DNA of 57,612 bases from Betaproteobacteria bacterium (GTDB lineage: Bacteria; Pseudomonadota; Gammaproteobacteria; Burkholderiales; Rhodocyclaceae), in contig JACQAO010000072.1 of the NCBI GenBank assembly GCA_016194935.1, positions 1-57,612 on the forward strand. The letters are read 5' to 3'. Position 1 is the stretch's first letter. Every line of letters begins with the position of its first letter. A program made the position numbers and the translations under genes. The notes beneath the pieces were generated by a model. The model was given only the letters and a program-made list of their open reading frames with translations. It was not told the DNA's origin and did not search any database. Positions 36,106 to 46,220 of the stretch are shown piece after piece.

Positions 36106-36564
36106 TTATGGTGACGCTTGAATTGATCGCAGCGCGTCTGCCCAGCAGTTGGGCGTTTCATAGAGACGCACACGTTCGAGGCGCAGGTGGTTGCCGTAGG
36201 TATCCTGATATGCCGCATCCAAAACGGAAAAAGCAATTACTGCGAGGTTCTCCGCCGTAGGCACAACATCCAGCAGCACGGTCTTGTGGCCGGGCAGGGT
36301 GGCGAGGAAGGCAACGACCTGGGTGTCTTCACGATAGGCGAGGAAGGCGTGGTCCCAGGCGTCGACCAGATGCCGCTGGGCCAGCAATTTGACTTCGGAA
36401 AAGTCCATGACCATGCCGTTCATCGCCTGCCCCCGGCTTTGGATGATATCGCCCGCCAGGGTGATCTCGATGGCATAGCGGTGGCCGTGCAGGTGGCGGC
36501 ACTGGCTTTTGTGATCGGGGATGCGATGGCCCGCGTCAAACTCCAGGCGCCGGGTGATCTGCAT
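36106..36564 (-). CDS. queD: 6-carboxytetrahydropterin synthase QueD
   Basis: 152 residues. The zinc ligands and catalytic cysteine lie in FDAGHRIPDHKSQCRHLHGH, and the C-terminal part keeps PTAENLAVIAFSVL with the substrate glutamate. It converts dihydroneopterin triphosphate to 6-carboxytetrahydropterin in queuosine synthesis. QueE and QueC are not nearby. It is divergent from the radical SAM gene at 36669. Confidence 0.9.
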   Translation of the reverse strand: MQITRRLEFDAGHRIPDHKSQCRHLHGHRYAIEITLAGDIIQSRGQAMNGMVMDFSEVKLLAQRHLVDAWDHAFLAYREDTQVVAFLATLPGHKTVLLDVVPTAENLAVIAFSVLDAAYQDTYGNHLRLERVRLYETPNCWADALRSIQASP

Positions 36565-36668
36565 GGAATATTTTCTGGAAGGGCTTGCGGGAAGACCGGA
36601 TTGCAGTGGATTATAGCATTCGCGCCACGCCCGCCCTTTTGACCTAGAACCCGACTTTGAACACGACC

Positions 36669-37538
36669 ATGAACCCGACTATCCAGCAACCTGGCAAGCA
36701 TCGACAGCTAGACATCACTGATCATAGCCGCGACAGCGCCGGTTTGACCTATGTATACCCGGTAGTCTCGCGCCGCGCGGGCGGCGTTTCGGTGGGCATC
36801 AACCTCAATCCGAATAATGCATGTAACTGGCGCTGTATTTATTGCCAGGTACCTAATCTTACACGCGGCGCAGCGCCACCTATCGACCTGGCGCTGCTGG
36901 AGACCGAGTTGCGGACGATGCTGCGTGAACTGCTACAGGGGGACTTCATGGCGTCTAGTGTAGCGGCAGCGGATCGTCATATCGAAGATGTAGCATTTTC
37001 AGGTAACGGCGAGCCGACCAGCGCGCGTGAATTTGTTCAGGCAGTTGCCCTGGTCATGCGGGTCATGGATGAGTTCAAGCTGCTGGGTAAAATCAAGCTG
37101 CGCCTGATTACCAACGGCAGCCTGCTGGACAAGGCGACTGTGCGCCAAGGCATCGCCCGTCTCAGCCAGGGCAACGGGGAGGTGTGGTTCAAGCTGGATG
37201 CGGGTACCGCGTCGGGTATGGCGCGCATCAATAGTGTCGATCTCGATCCACACGGTGCAGCCCGGCGATTGCGCGATTGCAGCGCGTTGTGCGCGACCTG
37301 GGTGCAGACTTGCTGTTTTGCGCTCGACGAGGTCGCTCCGGACGAGGATGAAATACTGGCCTGGCTGGATATCCTGACGCAAGCGAAAGCGAGCCTGGCC
37401 GGCGTACACCTTTACGGCCTGGCGAGGCCTTCGCTGCAGGCTGAAGCGCCGCGGCTTACGCGCCTGCCGCCCGAATGGCTGGAGGGGCTGGCGTTGCGGG
37501 TAAGGGCGCTGGGGCTGACTGCATGCGTCAACCCATAA
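36669..37538 (+). CDS. Radical SAM protein of unknown substrate
   Basis: 289 residues from ATG 36669; a TTG at 36657 is the alternative. The 4Fe-4S motif is in NNACNWRCIYCQVPN (CxxxCxxC), followed by the glycine-rich SAM-contact FSGNGEPTSAREF and the RLITNGSLLDK segment typical of COG0731-like enzymes. It is divergent from QueD but does not look like QueE, which is shorter. No substrate can be assigned. Confidence 0.85.
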   Translation: MNPTIQQPGKHRQLDITDHSRDSAGLTYVYPVVSRRAGGVSVGINLNPNNACNWRCIYCQVPNLTRGAAPPIDLALLETELRTMLRELLQGDFMASSVAAADRHIEDVAFSGNGEPTSAREFVQAVALVMRVMDEFKLLGKIKLRLITNGSLLDKATVRQGIARLSQGNGEVWFKLDAGTASGMARINSVDLDPHGAARRLRDCSALCATWVQTCCFALDEVAPDEDEILAWLDILTQAKASLAGVHLYGLARPSLQAEAPRLTRLPPEWLEGLALRVRALGLTACVNP

Positions 37539-37544
37539 CGCCTT

Positions 37545-37560
37545 GGCGCCCTTGGGCGCC
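37545..37560. terminator. GC-rich hairpin between convergent genes
   Basis: GGCGCCC at 37545-37551, TT, GGGCGCC at 37554-37560 form a perfect seven-pair stem between the radical SAM stop and the HTH gene stop. It could reduce read-through in both directions, but no T-run follows, so intrinsic termination is uncertain. Confidence 0.35.
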
Positions 37561-37568
37561 TGCGAGAC

Positions 37569-37859
37569 TTACTTCTTCAACTTGGCGCGGGCGAGTTTCT
37601 TCAGTGACTTGAGGTGTTCCGGATCGTGCGTCTTCAGGTACTCGATGACTTCAAAGTCCTCGCGCTTGACCTTGGCAATATCGATATTTTCGACATGCAC
37701 CAGGCGCAATAGCTGCTGTACCGGACGCGGCATATTGCGTCCGCTTTCGTAGCGCGAGCCGCCGCTTTGGGTGACACCGAGCTTTGACCAGAACTGCTGC
37801 TGGTTCATGCCCATTTTGCGGCGAATTTCGCGTGCGTCGATTTTGTCCATGTTCTTCAC
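37569..37859 (-). CDS. XRE-like HTH transcriptional regulator
   Basis: 96 residues from the GTG at 37859, supported by GAGGA seven bases upstream; ATG 37850 is the alternative. The HTH is REIRRKMGMNQQQFWSKLGVTQSGGSRYESGR, resembling the DNA-binding half of HigA/MqsA-type regulators, and a lysine-rich tail ends LKSLKKLARAKLKK. It is divergent from lysC across a region with a palindrome at 37919-37936, which it may bind. Confidence 0.8.
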   Translation of the reverse strand: MKNMDKIDAREIRRKMGMNQQQFWSKLGVTQSGGSRYESGRNMPRPVQQLLRLVHVENIDIAKVKREDFEVIEYLKTHDPEHLKSLKKLARAKLKK

Positions 37860-37918
37860 GGCAGAGTCCTCTGGTTTGGGAATGCGGGGTTCGGGATATT
37901 AGTACAATGGCGTATCGG

Positions 37919-37936
37919 CTATTACCTAAGTAATAG
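37919..37936. promoter_or_regulatory. Inverted repeat between the HTH regulator gene and lysC
   Basis: CTATTAC-CTAA-GTAATAG is a perfect 7-base inverted repeat located 60 bases upstream of the HTH gene start and 130 bases upstream of lysC, in an AT-rich patch. It is a plausible operator for the divergently encoded small regulator. Confidence 0.5.
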
Positions 37937-38066
37937 TAATATCAGTATAGACAATAGTCGAATAACATACAAGGCATATGTTGAAGACACAGGCTGAATC
38001 AAGCTTTCAAGGCAGCGAGCGGCATTATCGGCTATCATTCCGTACTTTTCAAACGACTGGTCGGAA

Positions 38067-39305
38067 ATGGCGCTTATAGTTCAGAAATTCGGCGGCACCT
38101 CGGTTGCCACCACGCAACGCATCAAGAACGTTGCTCTTCGCGTCGCCAAGTGGAAAGCTGAAGGCCATCAATTAGTGGTAGTGCTTTCTGCGATGAGCGG
38201 CGAAACCAATCGACTGATCGGGCTGGCCAGGGAAATTCAGGCCGATCCCGATCCGCGCGAACTGGATGTGATGGTATCCACCGGCGAGCAGGTGACGATC
38301 GGCCTGCTGGCGATGGCGTTGCGCGAATTGGGGCTCAAAGCCAGAAGTTATACGGGTGCGCAAGTAAGGATACTTACGGACAGCGCTTACACCAAAGCGC
38401 GGATTCTCAGTATTGACGACCAGGCGATGCGCGCCGATCTGGATAACGACACCATCGTGATCGTCGCCGGGTTTCAGGGTGTTGACGCAGGAGGCAATAT
38501 CACCACGCTCGGCCGCGGCGGTTCGGACACCACCGGCGTTGCGCTGGCCGCTGCGCTCAAGGCCGACGAATGCCAGATTTATACCGATGTGGACGGCGTC
38601 TATACCACCGATCCGCGCATTGTTCCCGAGGCGCGCCGCCTGGACACCGTGACCTTCGAGGAAATGCTGGAGATGGCCAGCCTCGGCTCCAAGGTGCTAC
38701 AGATTCGCTCGGTGGAATTTGCCGGAAAATACAAGGTCAAGCTGCGCGTGTTGTCCAGCCTGGAAGAATTGGGCCAGGAAGGCCCCGGCACGCTGATTAC
38801 TTTCGAGGATGACAAAAACATGGAACAACCGATCATTTCCGGCATAGCCTTCAACCGCGACGAAGCCAAGCTGACCGTGCTGGGCGTACCCGACCGTCCC
38901 GGCATCGCCTATCAGATACTCGGGGCAATCGCGGATGCCAATATCGACGTCGATATGATTATCCAGAACGTCGGACACGATGGAACCACGGACTTTTCCT
39001 TCACCGTGAACCGCAGCGAGTACTCAAAGGCGCTCGCCATACTCGAACAGGTCAAGGCGCACATCGGTGCGCGTTCAATTACCGGCGACAACAAAATCTG
39101 CAAGGTTTCAGCGGTCGGCGTCGGCATGCGTTCGCACCCCGGCATCGCCAGCCGGATGTTCCGCGCCCTGGCGGAGGAGGGCATCAATATTCAAATGATC
39201 TCGACTTCGGAAATCAAGATATCGGTAGTAGTCGACGAGAAATACCTGGAACTTGCGGTACGCACACTGCATCAGGCCTTTGAACTGGATCAGACGCCGG
39301 CTTAG
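38067..39305 (+). CDS. lysC: Aspartate kinase
   Basis: 412 residues. The catalytic domain opens with VQKFGGTSVATTQRIKNVA, and the nucleotide and substrate motifs GRGGSDTTGVALAAALKADECQIYTDVDGVYTTDPR follow. Two C-terminal ACT domains (ISGIAFNRDEAKLTVLGVPD and GVGMRSHPGIASRMFRAL) bind lysine and threonine for feedback control. It makes aspartyl phosphate for lysine, methionine, threonine and diaminopimelate synthesis. Proteobacterial lysC genes often contain an internal start for a beta subunit; I did not confirm one. tRNA-Ser follows after about 40 bases. Confidence 0.96.
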   Translation: MALIVQKFGGTSVATTQRIKNVALRVAKWKAEGHQLVVVLSAMSGETNRLIGLAREIQADPDPRELDVMVSTGEQVTIGLLAMALRELGLKARSYTGAQVRILTDSAYTKARILSIDDQAMRADLDNDTIVIVAGFQGVDAGGNITTLGRGGSDTTGVALAAALKADECQIYTDVDGVYTTDPRIVPEARRLDTVTFEEMLEMASLGSKVLQIRSVEFAGKYKVKLRVLSSLEELGQEGPGTLITFEDDKNMEQPIISGIAFNRDEAKLTVLGVPDRPGIAYQILGAIADANIDVDMIIQNVGHDGTTDFSFTVNRSEYSKALAILEQVKAHIGARSITGDNKICKVSAVGVGMRSHPGIASRMFRALAEEGINIQMISTSEIKISVVVDEKYLELAVRTLHQAFELDQTPA

Positions 39306-39346
39306 TTTGACCGGCGGGACGGGAAGCGAGTATCATCGCGCCCTTC

Positions 39347-39439
39347 GGAGACGTGGCCGAGTGGTCGAAGGCACTCCCCTGCTAAGGGAGCATCCGGTCA
39401 AAAACTGGATCCAGGGTTCGAATCCCTGCGTCTCCGCCA
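39347..39439 (+). tRNA. tRNA-Ser (anticodon GCU), with encoded CCA
   Basis: GGAGACG at 39347 pairs with CGTCTCC at 39429-39435, followed by G and CCA. The anticodon loop CTGCTAA holds GCT, and the long variable arm marks a class II serine tRNA. Ninety-three bases including CCA. It lies just after lysC, a common betaproteobacterial arrangement. Confidence 0.96.
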
Positions 39440-39510
39440 ATAGTTGCCCGCAAGGCAGCTTGGCACTTGAGGAAAGCGGATCAAGCCGGTATAATTCGCT
39501 ACTCTTTTTT

Positions 39511-39587
39511 GCGCCCGTAGCTCAGCTGGATAGAGTACTTGGCTACGAACCAAGGGGTCGGGCGTTCGAATCGCTCCGGGCGCACCA
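39511..39587 (+). tRNA. tRNA-Arg (anticodon ACG), with encoded CCA
   Basis: GCGCCCG at 39511 pairs with CGGGCGC near the 3' end, followed by A and CCA. The anticodon loop CTACGAA holds ACG, read as ICG after deamination. Seventy-seven bases; D and T arms (GTTCGAATC) are canonical. Confidence 0.97.
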
Positions 39588-39597
39588 AATCAAAGCA

Positions 39598-39635
39598 CAA
39601 GGAGTCAGGCCGCAAGCCTGGCTCCTTGTCTTTTC
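39598..39635 (+). terminator. Intrinsic terminator after tRNA-Arg
   Basis: CAAGGAGTCAGGC at 39598-39610 pairs with GCCTGGCTCCTTG at 39616-39628 with one G-U pair and a CGCAA loop, followed by TCTTTTCTTC. It ends the lysC/tRNA or tRNA transcript. Confidence 0.85.
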
Positions 39636-39822
39636 TTCTATCGCGGAAACGTATTGTTATCAGGCAAGTTCGTCACTTACCCGGCCTGAAAATCGGTAGC
39701 CACTGATCACCACTTGATCAGTTGAAGCGTCGGCTTTATGATGGGCCGCAACAGAAAGCATCAAGCGCGTTTTCTGCGTTTTCCGCTTTTTCACTGTGAG
39801 CCATCAAATCCAAGGAGCCGCC

Positions 39823-40845
39823 ATGCGCCAATTCCGCTTGCACAAGTGTTTTCTGGCGGCGTTGACCGTCGCTTTCTGCAGCATCGCGTCCGGCGCGCTT
39901 GCCGCCGATGCACAGGAGATTCACGTCAGCCGCCAGTTCGGACTGCCGTATATTCCGCTGGTGATTATTGAGCGGAAGGGTCTCCTGGAAAAGCATTTGA
40001 AGAGTTTGGGTTTGGGAGACGTGAAGGTGTCCTGGTCTACCCTGGGTACCGGTAGCGCCACGCAGGACGGGCTGCTCTCGGGCAGCACGGACTTTGCCTC
40101 CGCCGGCATTGCCCTGGTGTTGCAGTTGTGGGACAAGACTCAGGGAACCGCCAACGAGATCAAGGCTATCTCCAGCATCGCATCATTTCCATATCCACTG
40201 GTCACCAATAACCCGAACGTGAAGACGCTCAAGGATTTCGGCCCCAATGACCGCATTGCGGTGCCGGCGATCAAGATTTCGGTGCAGGCGATAGTGCTGC
40301 AGATGGCGGCGGCCAAAGAGTTCGGCGCCGACAAGCGCACGATACTTGATCCACAAACCGTTTCACTTTCCCACCCTGACGCCGCGATAGCCGTGATGTC
40401 AAAACGCAGCGAGATCACGGCGCACTTCAGCTACCCGCCTTACAGCTTGCAGGAACTGAAAACTCCCGGCGTACACGTAGTGTTCTGGGCCAATGACATC
40501 ACCAACGGCCCGGCTTCGACCATCGAAGTGGTCACTTCCAGCCGGGTACTCAAGGAACATCCGAAATGGGTCGAGGCCTGGCTTGCAGCGCAGGATGAAG
40601 CCAATGCTTTCATTGCCGGCAACAAGCGCGAAGCGGCGCAGCTCTATCTGGACGCGACCAAGGAAAAAATCTCGGTCGATGAACTTGTGTCCATCCTTTC
40701 CGACCCGCAGGCGCGCATCAGCACGACACCGTTCAATACCATGGTCTTCGCAAATTACATGAAAGAATCGGGCGCCATCAAAAAAACGCCCGTCAGTTGG
40801 AAGGATTACTTCTTCCCGATTGCGTACAAGCTCCAGGGGAGTTGA
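39823..40845 (+). CDS. ABC transporter substrate-binding protein, NitT/TauT-like
   Basis: 340 residues from the ATG at 39823, chosen because AAGGAG lies six bases ahead and a Sec signal peptide follows directly (FLAALTVAFCSIASGALAAD). The mature protein has the NMT1/SsuA-like type II periplasmic fold: HVSRQFGLPYIPLVIIERKG, then WSTLGTGSATQDGLLSGSTDFASAG. Homologues deliver sulfonates, nitrate or thiamine precursors. No permease or ATPase gene is adjacent, so it is an orphan here. Ligand unknown. Confidence 0.85.
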   Translation: MRQFRLHKCFLAALTVAFCSIASGALAADAQEIHVSRQFGLPYIPLVIIERKGLLEKHLKSLGLGDVKVSWSTLGTGSATQDGLLSGSTDFASAGIALVLQLWDKTQGTANEIKAISSIASFPYPLVTNNPNVKTLKDFGPNDRIAVPAIKISVQAIVLQMAAAKEFGADKRTILDPQTVSLSHPDAAIAVMSKRSEITAHFSYPPYSLQELKTPGVHVVFWANDITNGPASTIEVVTSSRVLKEHPKWVEAWLAAQDEANAFIAGNKREAAQLYLDATKEKISVDELVSILSDPQARISTTPFNTMVFANYMKESGAIKKTPVSWKDYFFPIAYKLQGS

Positions 40846-41047
40846 ATCCTGTGCGGCGCCGACAAAATATGCTGCGGCAATGCCTATGGAATGCTACACT
40901 GCGCGTCGCGCCGGTCAACCCATCAGTCTGTTGCCGCGCTTCGCGTATTGATCCTCTCTCCGCGTTCCATCCCCGAGTCAAAGTGATTCGCCCAGACTGA
41001 TTCGCACCAGGCCTTGTGCCGTGCAGGCTGAATCCAGGAGCACCCCT

Positions 41048-42352
<1,305 letters not shown>

Positions 42353-42364
42353 CCTAGCAGGTCC

Positions 42365-42417
42365 GTCTTGCCCGGCGGGCCTGACAGATCGCCAACACAC
42401 TGCAAGACAGTTTTTTT
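42365..42417 (+). terminator. Probable terminator after rhlE
   Basis: GTCTTGC at 42365-42371 pairs with GCAAGAC at 42402-42408, an inner GCCCG-G-CGGGC hairpin sits in the loop, and a run of seven T follows at 42411-42417. The large loop makes this less certain than a simple hairpin. Confidence 0.5.
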
Positions 42418-42419
42418 CC

Positions 42420-42448
42420 TTGACTATGTGCCTTGGGCAGTAGAGAAT
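42420..42448 (+). promoter_or_regulatory. Candidate sigma-70 promoter for the injection-system cluster
   Basis: TTGACT at 42420-42425, a 17-base spacer, then GAGAAT at 42443-42448 resemble -35 and -10 boxes. It lies between the rhlE terminator and the first cluster gene, leaving a roughly 180-base leader in which I found no gene. The call is based on consensus match only. Confidence 0.35.
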
Positions 42449-42638
42449 TTGCCCATCGATTATTCGGATTGCAAGAATAAAAGATACCCCTGTTGCAAGC
42501 TACTGGCTCTTTGGTTATTGGGCCGGGTGACGCATTGGGCAAGAAAAAAACAGGCTACACAAAACACTGGCAAGGGGGGTAGTGATTAATGCCGTTGTAC
42601 TTCCGACTTGAGTCCGCTCCGCCTTTCGCACGCGACAG

Positions 42639-43205
42639 ATGATATACGCTGCGGTCTCCCACATAACCAACCAGCTTAACCAGTTCCTTAAAAGATCTTT
42701 CGATCTGAATGAGGATGTGGTGGTGATGTCCAATATCCTCGAACAGGATGGCGCTCTGGCGCCGAACATCAATAACAAGCTGGTCGTGTTCCTGGTCAAT
42801 GTCGAGAAGGAAACGGCATCGTCGCGCCCGGCGGGTTTTGGCGGTTTTGATCGGTCTGCCTCAAGCTACCCGCCGGTTTTCCTGAATTTGTATGTCATGA
42901 TCGCGGGAAATTTCAGTTGCAGCAACTACCCGGAGGCGCTCAAGTTTTTGTCCAACACAGTCAGTTTTTTTCAGCGTCAGCCGGTGTTCGACCACCAGAT
43001 CACCCCGGATATGGACAGACGGATCAATAAACTGGCGCTGGATATCGAGAATTTGAACTTCCAGGATTTAAGCAGTTTGTGGGGCGTGCTGAGCGGGAAA
43101 TACCAGCCCTCCATCCTCTACAAGGTGCGGATGATTGCATTTGATTCCGGCGATATCCTGAGCCAGCTTACCCCCATCAAGGGGTATCAGGCCACGGCGG
43201 AATGA
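42639..43205 (+). CDS. eCIS cap/tube-terminator protein, DUF4255 (Pvc16/Afp16-like)
   Basis: 188 residues. The opening IYAAVSHITNQLNQFLKRSFD and the following VVVMSNILEQDG with NNKLVVFLVNVEKE are the DUF4255 pattern. In Afp and PVC particles the homologue caps the inner tube and sheath at the distal end and sets the final length. It is the first gene of the cluster, whereas in Afp/PVC the equivalent is last, so the gene order is rearranged. The ribosome site is weak. Confidence 0.87.
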   Translation: MIYAAVSHITNQLNQFLKRSFDLNEDVVVMSNILEQDGALAPNINNKLVVFLVNVEKETASSRPAGFGGFDRSASSYPPVFLNLYVMIAGNFSCSNYPEALKFLSNTVSFFQRQPVFDHQITPDMDRRINKLALDIENLNFQDLSSLWGVLSGKYQPSILYKVRMIAFDSGDILSQLTPIKGYQATAE

Positions 43206-43228
43206 GTTAATAAGACGGCAAAGACAGC

Positions 43229-44086
43229 ATGGGATTCTATCGGCCATTATTTACCGTGTCAGTGAATCACGGATACTTCTCGGACGGCTTGTGGAGAGGT
43301 CTGAATTTTGTTCCGCACCCTGGAACCTTGAAAATAATTGAGGGCGCCTGCCTGCTGGCAAAGCAGACGAAAAACGGGGTCGGTATTTTTTATGACGAAG
43401 ATAAATCCAGAGTCCTGCACATGTATGCGGAAAGCCAGGAAGGGGTTTTGCCTTTCAGTTTTAAAGTCCACGTAAAAGACCGGACTTTCGCCAACTACAC
43501 CGCGCCCGCCATGCTGAACAATAGCGCCATTCCATGCTTTGACAGCCAAACAGGCACCGACGGCACAGTCGCCGGAAAAATACGCCTGAGCAAGGATGAG
43601 GTTGTAACCGGCAAGGATTTTGCGGATATCGAGGCGCTGGTGGCAAGAGGTGTTCTCAGCGAGAATGACTGGCGGACGCCGCCGGATTTTGTGGTGAACA
43701 TACTGGCTGAAATCGGCAAGGGGGATGACGTTGCCGCACGCGAATACGGCATTGAATTTAACGCCAGGCAGTCTTTCTGGAAGTATCACCTGCTGGGAAA
43801 TATGAACAGGAGCAACCCTTTTATCGTCGATCTGGACAACCGCGTGGAGTTCGAGTTTTGCGGTGACGTCATGCTGCCGGACAGCAGGCCGGCCAAGGTC
43901 TTCAGGTCGAAGGAATTGATTCCGGTGTTGGAAAAATCCAGTTACCGGTTTCAGTTGCGGGAGCAGGGGCCAGGCGCCGGAAGGGTGCTGATCAAGCGCT
44001 TGCCGGTTGCCTCTGAGAGCAGGTTGGGCATGGAAGTCATTAACGGCAAGAGCGAGGTTGTTTTGGAGAGTTACATCAATTTTTGA
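43229..44086 (+). CDS. eCIS-cluster protein of unknown function
   Basis: 285 residues, start ATG 43229. It has no signal peptide, no membrane segment and no motif that I recognise. It is rich in beta-type stretches (SFKVHVKDRTFANYT, RVEFEFCGDVMLP, GRVLIKRLPVASESRL). A DWRTPPDFVVNILAEIG segment interrupts them. It lies between the cap and sheath genes in the same orientation with short gaps, so co-expression is expected. Possibilities are an accessory structural or chaperone protein, or cargo; none is shown. Confidence 0.7.
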   Translation: MGFYRPLFTVSVNHGYFSDGLWRGLNFVPHPGTLKIIEGACLLAKQTKNGVGIFYDEDKSRVLHMYAESQEGVLPFSFKVHVKDRTFANYTAPAMLNNSAIPCFDSQTGTDGTVAGKIRLSKDEVVTGKDFADIEALVARGVLSENDWRTPPDFVVNILAEIGKGDDVAAREYGIEFNARQSFWKYHLLGNMNRSNPFIVDLDNRVEFEFCGDVMLPDSRPAKVFRSKELIPVLEKSSYRFQLREQGPGAGRVLIKRLPVASESRLGMEVINGKSEVVLESYINF

Positions 44087-44169
44087 GTCGTTCAGTTAAG
44101 CAGTGCAATGGATGCAGGCGTTTCAAAATCGGTATCAGTTCTGTAGGTTAACTATTGATAGGGGGCAAC

Positions 44170-45681
44170 ATGGGAGCAATGAAGACACCCGGCGTTTATA
44201 TTGTCGAAAAAAGCGCCTTTCCAAATTCTGTCGTTGAAGTTGCAACAGCGGTGCCGGCTTTTATCGGCTATACCGAAAAAGCGGACAACAAGGGCAAGTC
44301 GCTGAGCAATCAACCTTGGCGGATTACCTCGATGGCGGAGTTCCATAATTATTTCGGCTATGGACCTTCGGTGCAGTTTGGTTTTGCGGCAGCGCCCACT
44401 CCGCCCACGGCGCCGCCGGCGTTTTCCCTGGAAGGCACGGGCTACTCGCTGGAGCAGGCGAAAGGCAAGTATCTTCTGTACTACAGCATGCTGTTGTTTT
44501 TCCAGAACGGCGGCGGCACATGCTACGTAGTATCGATAGGCAGCTACGCTGACGATATCGATCCCGACAAGCTGAAAGGCGGCGTCGACCTGCTGATCAA
44601 GGAGCAGGAGCCCACCATCGTGGTCATTCCTGAGGCTGTTTTGCTCAAGCAAACCGACTGCATCTCCGTTCAGCAATACATGCTGGATCACTGCGGCAAT
44701 GTCATGAAAAACCGCGTGGCGATTCTGGATGTTTCCGATGGCTATCGCTCCAGGCAGGACCCCGCCGGCGATCCGGTGGCGACTTTCCGCAACGCTCTGG
44801 GCATCAACTTCCTTGACTTTGGCATGGCCTACTATCCGTGGGTCAACACCACCATCACCCAAGCCAAGGATCTGGCGTACTGGAACATCGACGACGCCGG
44901 CAAGACCTTGCTGCAAACGCTGTTGAAGACCGAGCTCAATATCGCCAACCAACCCGCCGATAAAGCCGCTCAGCTTCAAGGGATCATTGATGGCATCGCC
45001 AAAGCGGACGCCCCGAATGCCGACAAGGCGATGCTGAACAAGAGCCTGATCGCGCTCAGCCCGCTGTACAACATGATCCTGACGGAAATGGCGAACAAGC
45101 TGAATCTGTTGCCGCCTTCCGCAGCCCTGGCTGGCGTGTATACCATGGTGGACAACAACCGCGGCGTCTGGAAAGCGCCGGCCAATGTCAGCCTGAATTC
45201 GGTTATTTCACCGGCCGTCAATATTACCCACGGGGACCAGGAAGACCTGAACGTAACCCCCCAGGGCAAGTCGATCAACGCCATTCGTCCCTTCGTCGGC
45301 GAAGGCACCCTGGTATGGGGCGCCCGCACCCTCGATGGCAACAGTCTGGACTGGCGCTACATCAACGTCCGCAGAACCATGATCATGCTTGAGGAGTCGG
45401 TCAGGCTGGCGGCCAAGGCTTATGTCTTCGAACCCAACGAGGCGAATACCTGGGTGACCATCAAGAGCATGATTCGCAACTTCCTGACCGGGATCTGGAA
45501 GAAAGGCGGCCTGGCCGGAGCTGTTCCAGACGATGCGTTTGCAGTTCTGGTCGGATTGGGCGAGACCATGACGCCCGAAGATATTCTGGAAGGCATCATG
45601 AGAGTGACGGTTCTGGTGGCGCTCAGCCGTCCGGCGGAATTTATCGAGATCACCTTCCAGCAGCAAATGCAGAAGTCCTAG
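44170..45681 (+). CDS. eCIS contractile sheath protein (Pvc2-4/Afp2-4-like)
   Basis: 503 residues from ATG 44170, preceded by GGGGG four bases upstream; the frame begins earlier at TTG 44155. The N-terminus MKTPGVYIVEKSAFPNSVVEVATAVPAFIGYTE is the typical sheath start. The C-terminal domain has the handshake-forming NTWVTIKSMIRNFLTGIWKKGGLAG and FIEITFQQQM ending. Sheath subunits surround the tube and contract to drive it through a target membrane. Only one sheath gene is present, whereas Afp and PVC have three, so the particle is simpler. Confidence 0.94.
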   Translation: MGAMKTPGVYIVEKSAFPNSVVEVATAVPAFIGYTEKADNKGKSLSNQPWRITSMAEFHNYFGYGPSVQFGFAAAPTPPTAPPAFSLEGTGYSLEQAKGKYLLYYSMLLFFQNGGGTCYVVSIGSYADDIDPDKLKGGVDLLIKEQEPTIVVIPEAVLLKQTDCISVQQYMLDHCGNVMKNRVAILDVSDGYRSRQDPAGDPVATFRNALGINFLDFGMAYYPWVNTTITQAKDLAYWNIDDAGKTLLQTLLKTELNIANQPADKAAQLQGIIDGIAKADAPNADKAMLNKSLIALSPLYNMILTEMANKLNLLPPSAALAGVYTMVDNNRGVWKAPANVSLNSVISPAVNITHGDQEDLNVTPQGKSINAIRPFVGEGTLVWGARTLDGNSLDWRYINVRRTMIMLEESVRLAAKAYVFEPNEANTWVTIKSMIRNFLTGIWKKGGLAGAVPDDAFAVLVGLGETMTPEDILEGIMRVTVLVALSRPAEFIEITFQQQMQKS

Positions 45682-45744
45682 CCGACGGCATTGTCTGAAC
45701 GGCTAAATTCGATTCACAATTTTTTATTCTGAAGGGAGTATGAC

Positions 45745-46203
45745 ATGGCAGATGACGGTTCAGCACAATCAACCACCGTATGGCCTTTACCCAAGTTCCA
45801 TTTCGAGGTCAAGTGGGATGCCAACGTAATGTCGTTTCAGGAAGTGTCCGGCCTGGATGTCCAATCCGAAGAAATCAAATATCGGCATGGCGACAGCAAG
45901 GAGTTTTCGGTAATCAAGATGCCGGGGCTCAAGAAAGTCGGCAACGTCACCATGAAGAAAGGCATCTTCAAGGCCGATAACAAGTTCTGGGTCTGGTTCA
46001 ACGAGATCAAGATGAATACCATCAAACGGGTTCCGGTTACCATCAGTCTGCTCGATGAAGCCGGCGCTCCCACCATGGTGTGGACTCTTGCCAACGCCTG
46101 GCCAACCAAGATTACCGGCACGGATCTCAAGGCAGAAGGAAACGAAGTGGCGGTCGAGTCCATCGAGATCGTTCATGAGGGCCTCACCATAGCCAACGGC
46201 TGA
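45745..46203 (+). CDS. eCIS inner tube protein 1 (gp19/Hcp-like)
   Basis: 152 residues with AGGGAG ahead of the ATG. The start is followed by WPLPKFHFEVKWDANVMSFQEVSGLDVQSE, and KKVGNVTMKKGIFKADNKFW and the WTLANAWPTKITGTDLKAEGNEVAVESIEIVHEGL ending are the gp19 tube family pattern. It stacks in hexameric rings to form the needle. Its position right after the sheath gene fits the main tube subunit, and the hairpin at 46221 follows it. Confidence 0.93.
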   Translation: MADDGSAQSTTVWPLPKFHFEVKWDANVMSFQEVSGLDVQSEEIKYRHGDSKEFSVIKMPGLKKVGNVTMKKGIFKADNKFWVWFNEIKMNTIKRVPVTISLLDEAGAPTMVWTLANAWPTKITGTDLKAEGNEVAVESIEIVHEGLTIANG

Positions 46204-46220
46204 TGATGTCAGCGATGTTG

